From NCBI GenBank assembly GCA_009684515.1, contig WKKS01000016.1, positions 1 through 53,032 of the forward strand: a stretch of DNA of 53,032 nucleotides. Reading direction: 5' to 3'. The translations under genes were made by a program, and so were the position numbers. The stretch comes from Geobacter sp. GTDB lineage: Bacteria > Desulfobacterota > Desulfuromonadia > Geobacterales > Pseudopelobacteraceae. Of the stretch, positions 26,044-35,510 are shown one piece after another; positions within the stretch are counted from its first letter, which is position 1, and every line of letters starts with the position of its first letter. The notes under the pieces are model-generated. The model did no database searches, was not told the origin of the DNA, and worked only from the letters and a program-made list of their open reading frames with translations.

Positions 26044-26805
26044 ATGAAAAAGAATTTTATATTGTCACTTTCCTGTGTTGCAGCACTTTCCGCAACGTCC
26101 ATCGCAGTTGCCATGCCTGACAAGGCGGCCCATCCGGCGGCGGCCGGCACAACCCAGGGCGCTGACACAATTTCCGGAAAAATTCTCGAAACCATGAACA
26201 GCGGCGGCTACACCTATATTCATCTCCAGAAAAGCAACGGAGACAAAATCTGGGCTGCCGTTATGCAGACCCCGGTCAAGACCGGATCGCAGATATCGCT
26301 GAAGAGCGGCATGGAAATGGTTAACTTTGAAAGCAAAAGCCTCAAACGCAAATTTGACAAGATCGTCTTTTCTGATGGCATAGTTTCTGGAGCATCGGCA
26401 CCGGGCACAGCAGCCGACCCAACCAAGGACAAGGCCGCTTCTCCAGGCAGCAAAGGCGCTGCAGCGGCCAAGGACGCCAAGATTTCGGTCCCGAAGGCAA
26501 CCGGCCGTGATGCCTCGACAGTACAGGGAGCTTTCGCCAACAGTGCCAAACTGAATAAGAAAAAAGTTGTCATCAGAGGCAAAGTCGTCAAGGTTTCCGC
26601 ACAGATCATGGGCAAGAACTGGGTTCACATCCAGGATGGAACCGGCTCGCAGGCCAAGGGCAATCACAATCTGGTCTGTACCTCCAATGAGATGGTCAAT
26701 GTTGGCGATGTCGTCACCGTCAGCGGCATTCTCGCCAAGGACAAGGATTTTGGCGGCGGCTACAAATATTCCGCAATTGTCGAGGAAGCTACTTTCAAGA
26801 AATAA
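26044..26805 (+). CDS. Exported OB-fold protein with two OB-like domains
   Basis: 253 residues. Start at 26044 because AGGGG lies upstream and a signal peptide (1-24) follows; the frame extends 16 codons upstream. Two OB-type segments are seen: near residues 40-110 (ISGKILETMNSGGYTYIHLQ, KIWAAV) and near 175-253 (VVIRGKVVKVSAQIMGKNWV, HIQDGTGS, VSGILAKDKDFGGGYKY), joined by an Ala/Lys/Pro-rich linker. OB folds bind nucleic acids, oligosaccharides or other ligands; related proteins are often annotated as periplasmic nucleic-acid-binding proteins. Function unknown. A strong terminator follows at 26834. Confidence 0.8.
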   Translation: MKKNFILSLSCVAALSATSIAVAMPDKAAHPAAAGTTQGADTISGKILETMNSGGYTYIHLQKSNGDKIWAAVMQTPVKTGSQISLKSGMEMVNFESKSLKRKFDKIVFSDGIVSGASAPGTAADPTKDKAASPGSKGAAAAKDAKISVPKATGRDASTVQGAFANSAKLNKKKVVIRGKVVKVSAQIMGKNWVHIQDGTGSQAKGNHNLVCTSNEMVNVGDVVTVSGILAKDKDFGGGYKYSAIVEEATFKK

Positions 26806-26833
26806 CCTTCACATTATCTGCATTCATACCACT

Positions 26834-26863
26834 GGCCTCTCCCTGATCGGGGGAGGCCTTTTT
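26834..26863 (+). terminator. Rho-independent terminator after OB-fold gene
   Basis: Ten-base stem GGCCTCTCCC / GGGGGAGGCC (one G-U pair) with a TGATC loop followed by TTTTT. Confidence 0.88.
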
Positions 26864-26875
26864 CATTCTTGTGCG

Positions 26876-26904
26876 TTGAAAGCTTGATATCATCCTGATA
26901 CATT
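26876..26904 (+). promoter_or_regulatory. Candidate sigma-70 promoter of methyltransferase; leaderless
   Basis: TTGAAA (26876-26881), 17-base spacer, TACATT (26899-26904). The expected transcription start is within a few bases of the ATG at 26910, and no Shine-Dalgarno sequence is present. Confidence 0.5.
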
Positions 26905-26909
26905 GAAGA

Positions 26910-27998
26910 ATGCTCAATCCTGTCCAGAAACATTACCAGTGCTACCCCTACCCGCGCTACCCCCTGCTGGCGTCGGTGCGGCGCTGCGACACATATGCAC
27001 TTAATCTTCAAGCATTATGGAGTCGTTTCAACAGGAGACTCCCCCCACCGGATGCCAACCGCATCCTGCTCGCCGGCTGCGGAACCTTCTCCCCTTACCC
27101 TTTTTCAGTAGCAAATCCGGATGCGTCCATCACCGCGCTTGACCTCTCCCGGAGCAGCCTGGACAGGGCCCGGCTGCACTGTCTGCTGCATGGATGCAGA
27201 AACATAACCTATCGGTGCGGAGACATACTGGATGGGAAATCGGTTGAAGGGACATTCGGGCTGATAGATTCCTATGGCGTCCTGCACCACCTTGACGATC
27301 CGCTGGAGGGGTTGAAAACCCTCGAAAAACATTTGCTGCCGAACGGCATTATCAGGATCATGCTGTACAGCCGGTATGCCAGGAAAGAAGAGGAAGCGAT
27401 CAGACGCGCCCTGCGCCTGCTCGGCATTACAACACCGGCGGCGGCCCGAAAACTTTTGAAAAAAGCCCGGCCCGGTTCGCGGTTGGCAAATTATCTGGAT
27501 GTCGCCGATGAGCCCAGAACCGACTTCGGCATGGCCGATGCGTTGTTGCATCCCCGCGTCCGTACCTATCGAATTGAAGAACTGCTGGAAATGATTGCCC
27601 AGGCCGGACTGCAGCCACTGCTGTTTGCCCATGTCGGCGCCAGAGAAAATGTACTGGAGGAAATTGAACGAATCCGGCAGCTTGAAAAAGAACGCTGTTC
27701 TCCCGGCAACTTTGTACTGTATCTGGGCTCATCCGCAGCCGCAAATCCACCCGAATACGCCAGTAGCAGCCTGATCAGACTGAACCCGTGCCTGACCAAC
27801 TCCGTCAGCCGCTTTACTTTGAACACCGTCCACATCCCACCCAGAATAGGGTGCAGCAACACGGCACTTCAAAGCGCTGAACGGCGCTTATTGAGGCAGT
27901 TTTTAAGTCCGCTCCATAGCAGTGAACTTTCAGGCGAGTTGGCTGGCAAGGTGGATAATTTCAAAAGACAGCTTTTTCTGACGGAGTACAACCCTTAG
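26910..27998 (+). CDS. SAM-dependent class I methyltransferase
   Basis: 362 residues. The N-terminal block VQKHYQCYPYPRYPLL supports the ATG at 26910. SAM-binding motif I is ILLAGCGTFSPYPFS, with acidic motif II in ITALDLSRSSLDRAR, motif III in YRCGDILDG and IDSYGVLHHLDDPLEGL. This is the architecture of class I methyltransferases with the (E)HYExYPYPR N-terminus seen in uncharacterised bacterial proteins. The C-terminal 110 residues are unrecognised. Acceptor unknown. The gene stands alone between a terminator and convergent lptD, and may be read from a leaderless transcript. Confidence 0.85.
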   Translation: MLNPVQKHYQCYPYPRYPLLASVRRCDTYALNLQALWSRFNRRLPPPDANRILLAGCGTFSPYPFSVANPDASITALDLSRSSLDRARLHCLLHGCRNITYRCGDILDGKSVEGTFGLIDSYGVLHHLDDPLEGLKTLEKHLLPNGIIRIMLYSRYARKEEEAIRRALRLLGITTPAAARKLLKKARPGSRLANYLDVADEPRTDFGMADALLHPRVRTYRIEELLEMIAQAGLQPLLFAHVGARENVLEEIERIRQLEKERCSPGNFVLYLGSSAAANPPEYASSSLIRLNPCLTNSVSRFTLNTVHIPPRIGCSNTALQSAERRLLRQFLSPLHSSELSGELAGKVDNFKRQLFLTEYNP

Positions 27999-28042
27999 GT
28001 GTTGGGAGATATAAAAGCACGTTGAACCCGGTCCTGACTGCG

Positions 28043-30115
28043 TTAATTACCACCCAGACCGGCCAGATTGAAGTTCATGGTGTAAGAGAAGTTTCCTGGT
28101 CGCTGGTGAATCGCAGCATTGACACTCCAGCATTTGTGGCGATATTCGGCAGAATAGACCGATTCGAGGAAATCTCCCAGATCGAATGAATAGCGGGTGG
28201 TGTAGGACAAACTGAACGGCTTGAATATCTTGGTGGCAAGGTGACCCTCCAGATATTCTACTACGCCGTGGGCCATCTGGTAAGCCGCTCCAAGTGTATT
28301 TCCGCGGCGGTCATCGACTTCCAAACCTGCCGCAGCCGTCGACAGACGGCTTTCATACAGGTTATAGCGAGTGTCAAATGTCAGGCGCACATTTTTATTC
28401 AGCCAGGTATCGCTCTCCAGGATCAGGTCGCTCCATGGTTTCTGAGCTTCCACCAACGTCAGCAGATCACGTCTCTGCCCTTCGAAATTGTATCCCAGCA
28501 TCAGCTTGATTCTCGAAATTTCCCTGTATTCAGCGGTCTCACCGACTGCAAACTTGCCGTTTATCAGATTTGTCACCGAAAAGCCGAGTGAGTTCTGCCA
28601 AAGCAACCGATCAGTATAATCGTAGAATGGAAGATTCTGCTGAGAACGCTCCGGAATATATCCATAGCTTATTTCCGGGATAATCTCATGTTTGACCTTT
28701 TTTAGAGTCGCGGATTCGACGTCAAATCCGCGTGACAATGAAGTTGAAAACCGCATGCCAATCTCCGGCGTCAAATCGCCGTCACTCCCTTTAACTCCGC
28801 TGCCGGCCGCTCGTTTGTCGGTTTCATACCCCCTGGCATGTACTCCGGCGTAAACGGATGCCTGTAGATAACCATTCAGAGACCGCTGGTATGTCACACG
28901 GGGAAACAGATGCAGTCGTTGTCCGCTGGGTGGCGATTCCCGATCCAGGTTTGCGATATTTGCGTCGATATCGAAATATAGCGGGGTCTTCAAGATTGAC
29001 TGCCGCACACCAGCGAGCTCCACTGCCGGCAGCGTTTGTACAGTGGCCCGGTTATCTGCTGCGTACAGATCTTCGCTGTAATGGACATATGAGGAAATCG
29101 CATAATGCTGCCAGTATTTCAATGCATTAACAGTAGTATCACTGGACTGTCGATTATAATCGCCGCTTTTTTCGCCGAAATCCCCCAAAAATGATCTGTC
29201 ACTATTAAGATTTATGTCCATCCTCAGATTGGCAGATGGTGAAAATATCTCCTTATGGCTCTGTCCGATCTGCCACCGCCAGCGATCTTTGAGACCATCG
29301 TAGATCTGATACCCTCCCAGATGCCCCTCGCTCCCCCTGTTGCGGATATATCGATAATCGAGTCCGGTTCCCACGCCACGTTTGGATAACAGGTCAATAT
29401 CCAGCAAAAGATCCTGACTGGGGGAGAGCACCCAGTAAACAGGTATGTCAAGCTGAGCTCCACGGCTGTTAGAGTAACCGACTTTCGGAAAAAGCAGACC
29501 GGACTTCTTCTCGCGCACGACCGGGAAAGCGATCCAGGGGAGATACATTACGGGAACATTTTTGACATAAAAGACAATATTACGGCCGGTTGCATACCCC
29601 AATATATTTATCTTCAGCGAATCTGCCCCGAATTTCCAGCTTGGGTCAGGAAGATCGCAGGTAGTGAGCTCCGTTGAACTGACTTGGAATTCACTCTCGC
29701 TCAAACGAATGATTTTTTCACCGGTAAAGGATAAATTTGAATCCGGAACCGAGACGGTGGCCTTGTCCATTTCCGCGCGACCGCTGTCCAGATTGAGCGC
29801 CAGTGATTCACCCTTGAGAACGTCACTCCCTTTTGAAATGATAACGTTGCCGGAAGCTAGCAGGAGATGAGTATTGCTGTCGTAAGTGGCCCGGTCTGAA
29901 ACCAGGTTGAGCCCCTTCCAGGTGACTACCACGTTACCCTTGGCGGAAAAAAGCCCCTCAGACTGACCGTGATCCATTGAATCTGCCTTGATATGGATAT
30001 TTTCGTCCGGGAACTGAGGCAATATCTCGGCCGCGTATAGTGCGGGGGAGTGAATTTCCAGGGACATAATCATAATCAGCAGGAATATTTTGGATAAGGT
30101 TTTCATATCAGACAT
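28043..30115 (-). CDS. lptD: LPS assembly outer-membrane protein LptD
   Basis: 690 residues. Signal peptide 1-29 (ending LYAAE; an internal ATG three codons in is an alternative start). N-terminal OstA/LptA-like jellyroll (about 40-150: IHIKADSMDHGQSEGLFSAK, DSNTHLLLASGNVIISKG), then the LptD barrel domain (from about 210: MYLPWIAFPVVREKKSGLLFP, PVYWVLSPSQDLLLD) ending NFNLAGLGGN. LptD with LptE inserts lipopolysaccharide in the outer leaflet. Two cysteines remain in the mature part (TTCDLPDP and HKCWSV), fewer than the four of E. coli LptD, so disulfide-controlled maturation would differ. Starts at the folC stop (TGATG). Confidence 0.95.
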   Translation of the reverse strand: MSDMKTLSKIFLLIMIMSLEIHSPALYAAEILPQFPDENIHIKADSMDHGQSEGLFSAKGNVVVTWKGLNLVSDRATYDSNTHLLLASGNVIISKGSDVLKGESLALNLDSGRAEMDKATVSVPDSNLSFTGEKIIRLSESEFQVSSTELTTCDLPDPSWKFGADSLKINILGYATGRNIVFYVKNVPVMYLPWIAFPVVREKKSGLLFPKVGYSNSRGAQLDIPVYWVLSPSQDLLLDIDLLSKRGVGTGLDYRYIRNRGSEGHLGGYQIYDGLKDRWRWQIGQSHKEIFSPSANLRMDINLNSDRSFLGDFGEKSGDYNRQSSDTTVNALKYWQHYAISSYVHYSEDLYAADNRATVQTLPAVELAGVRQSILKTPLYFDIDANIANLDRESPPSGQRLHLFPRVTYQRSLNGYLQASVYAGVHARGYETDKRAAGSGVKGSDGDLTPEIGMRFSTSLSRGFDVESATLKKVKHEIIPEISYGYIPERSQQNLPFYDYTDRLLWQNSLGFSVTNLINGKFAVGETAEYREISRIKLMLGYNFEGQRRDLLTLVEAQKPWSDLILESDTWLNKNVRLTFDTRYNLYESRLSTAAAGLEVDDRRGNTLGAAYQMAHGVVEYLEGHLATKIFKPFSLSYTTRYSFDLGDFLESVYSAEYRHKCWSVNAAIHQRPGNFSYTMNFNLAGLGGN

Positions 30116-31392
30116 CAGCCCCGGATCCCGGTATAGTTAACATTTTCCAGCCAGGCCTTGACTTCACCCACCACGAAAAGCGATCCGCAGACAAGAATCA
30201 AGTCTCCCGTCTCAGCATCAGCCCGGGCTGAGCGGATTCCATCCACAACCGTGCCGCAAGCTTGGGATATCTGTCCCTTTCCAGAGAAAAAATCGGCAAG
30301 TTCACTGTCTTTCAGTGCGCGCTCAACATTCGGCGTGACAGTGTAAATTCGATCTGCCATTGTTATCAACGGAGCATAAATCTGCTCCATATCCTTGTCT
30401 GAACAAACTCCTGTAACCAGAAACAGGCGCTTGCGAGGATAGTCGGACAGAGCTTCTACCAGGGCCAGAGCACCGGCAGGATTATGAGCGCCATCCAAAA
30501 GCAGGGGTGGTTCACCCGCTATCAGCTCCATCCGCCCCGGCCAATGAGAGCAGGCGATACCCTTCCCTTTGGCAATGCCGGAAATAGCCGTCCCATGGGA
30601 ATCAAGCACCTCGGCCGCGGCAATTGCCAGGGCCGCATTCTGCCCTTGGTAACGCCCCGGAATGCCGGGGACAATACCACTAATATCATTAAGAATCCCG
30701 AAATAATCCAGGGTGCGCTCTGAATTCCACTCTGCGGAGAAATCCTTGCCGCAGATTCGAAGCGGATTGCCACCAAGTTGGCATTGCTGTTTAATCACTG
30801 AGAGTACTGAGTTTTCCTGCCCGGCAGAGATAACGGACGTGCCGGGTTCGATGATACCAGCCTTTTCCCTGGCAATATCAGTCAGGGTAGCTCCCAGATA
30901 CTCGGCATGATCCATAGCGACGGGGGTTATGATGGTCATCTCAGCCGGAATAGCTGCCGTGGCATCGGAACGCCCCCCCATACCGGCCTCAATCACCGCA
31001 ATTTCAACACCTTCTTCACTGAAAACATACGCTGCCAGAGCTGTTGTAATCTCGAAAAAGGTTGCGTCATCCGGCGCAACTGACAGCACAGTATCCAGCC
31101 TCTCGGCCAGCTTTTCGGCCGGATATTCGGTGCCGTTTATTTTGAAACGCTCGGTAAAGCGCACCAGGTGAGGAGAGCTGAACTGGGCGGTATTGTAACC
31201 GGCATGCTTGAGTATTGAAGAGAGAAAAGCTGACGTGGAACCTTTGCCGTTTGTACCGACAACGTGAATGGAGCGGAATCTTTTTTCGGGGTTGCCCAGA
31301 CGTGCCAGCAGGACGCGTACCCGATCGACGCCCGGTTTTATCCCGAAACGCCGACGGGTATACAGTTTCTCCAGCACAACTGCCAGGGACAT
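30115..31392 (-). CDS. folC: Dihydrofolate/folylpolyglutamate synthase
   Basis: 425 residues. Mur-ligase-like enzyme that adds glutamate to dihydropteroate and folates using ATP. P-loop VVGTNGKGSTSAFLSS, FSSPHLVRFTERF, EAGMGGRSDATA, ITPVAMDHAEYLG, REKAGIIEPG (modified lysine region) and LLLDGAHNPAGA are present. Adjacent to accD without a gap (30115-31392 / 31393) and followed by lptD with a 1-base overlap. The accD-folC pairing is common in proteobacteria. Confidence 0.96.
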   Translation of the reverse strand: MSLAVVLEKLYTRRRFGIKPGVDRVRVLLARLGNPEKRFRSIHVVGTNGKGSTSAFLSSILKHAGYNTAQFSSPHLVRFTERFKINGTEYPAEKLAERLDTVLSVAPDDATFFEITTALAAYVFSEEGVEIAVIEAGMGGRSDATAAIPAEMTIITPVAMDHAEYLGATLTDIAREKAGIIEPGTSVISAGQENSVLSVIKQQCQLGGNPLRICGKDFSAEWNSERTLDYFGILNDISGIVPGIPGRYQGQNAALAIAAAEVLDSHGTAISGIAKGKGIACSHWPGRMELIAGEPPLLLDGAHNPAGALALVEALSDYPRKRLFLVTGVCSDKDMEQIYAPLITMADRIYTVTPNVERALKDSELADFFSGKGQISQACGTVVDGIRSARADAETGDLILVCGSLFVVGEVKAWLENVNYTGIRG

Positions 31393-32247
31393 TCAGGCAG
31401 CGGAGTGATGCAGCATTTTCAAGATGGAAGCCAGTTTCGGACGCATTTCGGTACGGGGAATGATCGCATCAATCATGCCGTGATCAAGCAGGTACTCGGC
31501 CCGCTGAAAACCTTCCGGAAGCTTTTGGCGGATTGTCTGCTCAATAACACGCGGGCCGGCAAAACCGATCAGCGCCTTGGGTTCGGCGATATTGACATCA
31601 CCCAGCATTGCAAAACTGGCGGTTACTCCGCCGGTGGTCGGATCAGTCAGCAGCGAAACAAACGGAATTCCGGCCTGCTTCAGCTTTGCCAATGCGGCAG
31701 ATGTTTTTGCCATCTGCATCAGTGACAGGATACTTTCCTGCATCCGCGCTCCGCCAGAAGCGGAGATTATAATAACCGGCTGGTTCTTTTCCAGACCGCG
31801 TTCAATAGAACGGGTAATCTTTTCACCGACAACACTGCCCATGCTGCCGCCCATAAATGAGAAGTCGAAACAGGAAACCTGTACGGGCATCTCCTCGATA
31901 GCGCCTTCCACACAAATAACAGCATCCTTCGAGCCGCCTTTGGAAAGTGCAACATCGATGCGATCTTGATAACTCTTGGCATCTTTGAATTCCAGAAAAT
32001 CGACCGACGTCACATCGGCATCAAACTCCTGCCAGGTACCGCCGTCAAGCAGAGCTTCCAGTCTCTTTCGAGCAGAAATACGGTAGTGATAGCCGCACTT
32101 TGGACATACTTGCAAATTAGCCGCCACATCCTTGCCCAAAACTGTTTCCGAGCATCCCTGGCACTTGATCCACATACCTTCAGGAACCTTGACCTTATTG
32201 CCGTCAGATTTTTCTACCCCGGTTTTTTCTTTGGTAAACCAGCTCAT
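31393..32247 (-). CDS. accD: Acetyl-CoA carboxylase carboxyltransferase beta subunit
   Basis: 284 residues. Transfers the carboxyl group from biotin to acetyl-CoA with AccA. The zinc ribbon is Cys29, Cys32, Cys48, Cys51 (CQGC...CPKC), followed by the carboxyltransferase domain: FDFSFMGGSMGSVVGEKI, IIISASGGARMQESI and SLLTDPTTGGVTASFAMLGD. The 95-base gap to trpA upstream contains TTGACA and an inverted repeat, so accD-folC-lptD may have its own promoter. Confidence 0.97.
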   Translation of the reverse strand: MSWFTKEKTGVEKSDGNKVKVPEGMWIKCQGCSETVLGKDVAANLQVCPKCGYHYRISARKRLEALLDGGTWQEFDADVTSVDFLEFKDAKSYQDRIDVALSKGGSKDAVICVEGAIEEMPVQVSCFDFSFMGGSMGSVVGEKITRSIERGLEKNQPVIIISASGGARMQESILSLMQMAKTSAALAKLKQAGIPFVSLLTDPTTGGVTASFAMLGDVNIAEPKALIGFAGPRVIEQTIRQKLPEGFQRAEYLLDHGMIDAIIPRTEMRPKLASILKMLHHSAA

Positions 32248-32302
32248 GGTTGGCCTCGTTTCTTTCGCAATCCTAAATAGTTTGAGTAATAGTAAAAAAG
32301 TT

Positions 32303-32330
32303 TGGTAACAGAATTACCAGATGGTGTCAA
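32303..32330 (-). promoter_or_regulatory. Candidate accD promoter with operator-like inverted repeat
   Basis: On the minus strand TTGACA (32330-32325) is followed 17 bases later by TACCAA, a poor -10. The inverted repeat TGGTAA-N5-TTACCA (32303-32319) overlaps the -10 position and could be an operator for a regulator of lipid synthesis. It matches no operator that I know. Confidence 0.4.
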
Positions 32331-32342
32331 GTTTGTTGACTG

Positions 32343-33134
32343 TCAGGATATTGCCTGTTTGAGCGATTGTACGAACTGCGTCAGTTCCTGTTTGAGCTGT
32401 TGCCCGGCATGCTTTTCGAAAAGTTTGACGATCGCACTTCCGACCACCACGCCGTTCGCCAAGCCAGCCACTTCTGCGGCCTGTTCGGGCGTTGAAACTC
32501 CAAAGCCCGCCATAACAGGCAGCTTGACCTTGCCCGTTATGTTTGCCAATTCCATTTCTAATGAATTTGAAACCACCTGACGGGCGCCGGTAACACCGGT
32601 TACAGTTACATAATAGACAAAACCGCTGCCGATTTCATTGACCAGTTTTATCCTGGAGGCATCGGATGTCGGAGTCAGCAGAAAAATCATATCAAGCCCG
32701 GAGCGTCTGGCATACGGCAACAACTCACCAGCTTCTTCCGGAGGGAGATCGACCAGCAGAACACCGTCCACACCAGCATCGACCGCATCGGTGCAAAAGC
32801 GTTCATAGCCATACGCATGCACCGGATTCAGGTACCCCATCAGTATGATCGGAATCTGGCAGGTGACACGCGCTTTCCTGACAGTTGCCAGAATCTCCGG
32901 CAGGGTGGTTCCGGCGGCCAAAGCCCGCTCTGATGAAAGCTGGATAGTTGGGCCATCCGCCATTGGATCAGAAAAAGGCACTCCCAGTTCAATAACGTCA
33001 GCGCCAGCCGCTTCCAAAGCAGAGATCATTTCCTCTGTGCATGAAAGAGTGGGGTCACCGGCGGTGACGAAAGTAACTAAAGCCTTGGCACCCTGTTTTT
33101 CAAGATCTGCAAACCGTTTTTTCAACCTGCTCAT
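32343..33134 (-). CDS. trpA: Tryptophan synthase alpha chain
   Basis: 263 residues. Splits indole-3-glycerol phosphate to indole and glyceraldehyde 3-phosphate. Catalytic Glu49 and Asp60 lie in [19 protein letters not shown] at their classical positions; [36 protein letters not shown] and [12 protein letters not shown] are also standard. It lies upstream of accD-folC-lptD and 27 kb away from trpB1, an unusual separation because the two subunits form one complex with an indole tunnel. Confidence 0.97.
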   Translation of the reverse strand: MSRLKKRFADLEKQGAKALVTFVTAGDPTLSCTEEMISALEAAGADVIELGVPFSDPMADGPTIQLSSERALAAGTTLPEILATVRKARVTCQIPIILMGYLNPVHAYGYERFCTDAVDAGVDGVLLVDLPPEEAGELLPYARRSGLDMIFLLTPTSDASRIKLVNEIGSGFVYYVTVTGVTGARQVVSNSLEMELANITGKVKLPVMAGFGVSTPEQAAEVAGLANGVVVGSAIVKLFEKHAGQQLKQELTQFVQSLKQAIS

Positions 33135-33153
33135 AATGTTTTGGAAACCGGAC

Positions 33154-35313
33154 TCATATTTTGAAACCGGTCATCTCCTTCTCAAGAAGCTCTATCTGAC
33201 GTGACAGACTGGCAACCGAAGTATCCATAACCTTGGCTGCATGACTGTTAACATCGGTGGAAGCCTGGATGTGACTGACTGAATCTGAAATCAGTATGCT
33301 GTTTTCCTCCTGGGAGCGGCAAGCCTTGCGAATATCACCAACCAGCGAAGTGACGTTTTCCGTAGAGCGGGCGATCAATCCACTGGCCCGGCTCTGTTCA
33401 CGGGTGGAAACACGAACATGGGTTGTAAGTTCTTTCATCTGCTCAACAGACATGGTAATCAGGTCGGTCCCTTGTGAATGCTCCCGGGCGGAATTGGCGA
33501 TATGTCCGACCATCTCCTCGACACTTTCCATTGCTTCCTTTATGCAGTGACTCCCCTTGGCCTGCTCAACGGTGGCCCTGGCAATTTCGCTTACCTGAAT
33601 ACTGGCTCGCTTGACACCGGTAACTATTTTCTCGAGTGCGGCGCCGGAACGCTGTGAAAGCTTTTCACCCTCTGTGATACTGTTTTCGGCCTGACTGATC
33701 GCGTCCACGGCCCGCCGGGTATCTTCCTGGACCCCCTTGATCACCGCGGCAATTTCACGAGTCGAACTGCTGGTGCGCTCGGCCAGTTCCCGAATCTCAT
33801 CAGCCACCACGGCAAACCCCTTGCCGTGTTCTCCAGCCTGGGCAGCAATAATTGCAGCATTAAGCGCCAGAAGATTGGTTTGTTCAGCCACTTCGTCGAT
33901 TACAGACAATATTGCCCCGATGTCGTTAGCCCTTAGCGACAGGTTTTCAACAACTTCGGCAGTTATCTGAGAGGAGACCCGGATGGCCTGCATGCCTGCA
34001 ATAGCCTCCTCGACCGATTTCTTACCGGATTCAGCGTCACTCCTGACCGTTTCCGAAATAGCGGAAGCGTCCATTGCATTCTTTTCAACCTGCTTGATTG
34101 TGGCATCCATCTCGGCAATGGAAGAAGCCGTTGTGGTTGAAGCATCCAGCAGGTTAACGATATTTACTCCAATTTCTTTGATAGATGACGCCATTTCAAT
34201 TATGGAGGAGCTGACCTCTTCTACAGCTATGCCAAGTTTTTCGGCGCTATTGGCAACTTCTTCAATGCTGGCAGCCATCTCAAGTGTGGAAGACGCCGTC
34301 TCGGCAGCCGATGAAGAGAGCTTGTCCACTCCCTGGGAAACATCCCGAATAGATGTCTTGATCTGATCAACCGCCTGGGACGTTTCCACGACCGACTTTA
34401 CCTGGGATTGTGCCGAATTGACCACCTGATGTGCAGCCTTTTCAATATTGTTGTCAATCGAGGTAAGTACTCCCGTGGCCGAATTAATCCGGGAGACTAC
34501 ACTATTAAGGTTTGCCGCCATGGTATTCATTGCGACGGCCAAAGCGGCGGTTTCAACTCCGCCGGTCACTTCAAGACGACGGTCAAGTCGGCCATCAGCC
34601 ACAGTGCGGGCAAAATCTACACAAGCATTAAGCGGACCGGTTATAGAGCGGGTCACCAGATACGAAAAAACAGCGATCACGCCAATTGCGATCAAGGCGA
34701 CAATTACATTAATGATTATTTTGCTGGAAACTGATGATGAAACGGCTTCTTCGGTGGCTAGGACATCACGACGGATAGTTTCAACCAGCGTGGCGACCGT
34801 TGAACTGAATTTGCTGAAACGCTCGGCTTGAATTCCGGTCATAAGATAGCTGGCTTTAAGAACATCACCCTCGCGGGCGGCCGGTACTACTTCATTCTGG
34901 AGCGTCTTTTTATAATCCTTCCAGATGCTGTTGGCTTTGTTGATAGAATCCCGCCGGGCCGGCGCTTCGGCCAACCTGAGACCGATTTCAAATTTATGAT
35001 CGATATCAGCAGACAGTTTCTTTATGTTCTCAGCAGTCTTGTCTGCAACTATCGGGTCGGCTTCCATCATATAGCTCTGTATGGAGAAGTTCACCTGATA
35101 AAGATCAGACTGCAGCAGAGCTATGTTCTCAAGTGCATCCTTGCTATTGCTGATGGTTTTGTAGGCGGCACTGCCAACCCGGACTCCGTTCATGAGCATC
35201 AGGCTGATCACAGTCACCAGCAGGATAGCGGTAAAGGCAGCCGCGGAAAGAAGTACCATTTTGGAGCGAAGCGTAAGGCCGTTGGTTCCGTCGGAAGACA
35301 TTTCACTCTTCAC
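33154..35313 (-). CDS. Methyl-accepting chemotaxis protein
   Basis: 719 residues from a GTG at 35313 with AAGGGG upstream; ATG four codons later is an alternative. TM1 near 19-41, a periplasmic helical bundle sensor (about 42-197) of the four-helix MCP type, TM2 near 198-220, HAMP (about 221-275), then a long coiled-coil signalling domain. The hairpin tip reads [20 protein letters not shown] before [17 protein letters not shown]. Most chemoreceptors have AIEAARAGE at this point, so Ile and Gln replace the usual Glu and Arg. Ligand unknown. Genus relatives of Geobacter have several chemosensory arrays, and this tip may select one of them. Not near any che genes here. Confidence 0.95.
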   Translation of the reverse strand: MKSEMSSDGTNGLTLRSKMVLLSAAAFTAILLVTVISLMLMNGVRVGSAAYKTISNSKDALENIALLQSDLYQVNFSIQSYMMEADPIVADKTAENIKKLSADIDHKFEIGLRLAEAPARRDSINKANSIWKDYKKTLQNEVVPAAREGDVLKASYLMTGIQAERFSKFSSTVATLVETIRRDVLATEEAVSSSVSSKIIINVIVALIAIGVIAVFSYLVTRSITGPLNACVDFARTVADGRLDRRLEVTGGVETAALAVAMNTMAANLNSVVSRINSATGVLTSIDNNIEKAAHQVVNSAQSQVKSVVETSQAVDQIKTSIRDVSQGVDKLSSSAAETASSTLEMAASIEEVANSAEKLGIAVEEVSSSIIEMASSIKEIGVNIVNLLDASTTTASSIAEMDATIKQVEKNAMDASAISETVRSDAESGKKSVEEAIAGMQAIRVSSQITAEVVENLSLRANDIGAILSVIDEVAEQTNLLALNAAIIAAQAGEHGKGFAVVADEIRELAERTSSSTREIAAVIKGVQEDTRRAVDAISQAENSITEGEKLSQRSGAALEKIVTGVKRASIQVSEIARATVEQAKGSHCIKEAMESVEEMVGHIANSAREHSQGTDLITMSVEQMKELTTHVRVSTREQSRASGLIARSTENVTSLVGDIRKACRSQEENSILISDSVSHIQASTDVNSHAAKVMDTSVASLSRQIELLEKEMTGFKI

Positions 35314-35347
35314 AAAGCCACCCCTTCCAGATTCAATAATAAGTACA

Positions 35348-35384
35348 AAAAAGCCGCCCGACTATATCAGAGCGGCGGCTTTTA
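35348..35384 (-). terminator. Rho-independent terminator after transglycosylase gene
   Basis: AAAGCCGCC pairs with GGCGGCTTT around a 13-base loop; on the minus strand it is followed by TTTTTT. It lies about 130 bases beyond the stop at 35511. The plus strand also shows a T-rich end, so it may work in both directions. Confidence 0.75.
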
Positions 35385-35510
35385 TATCAAGCAAAAACGC
35401 CCCTTGCGAGGGCTTGCAGAATCTGCTCGAGAACTCGAATAAACACTTTAAACAGGCATGCTCTACTCACACCAGACGACATACAGATGCAAGGTTTAAG
35501 CTGCATTTCA

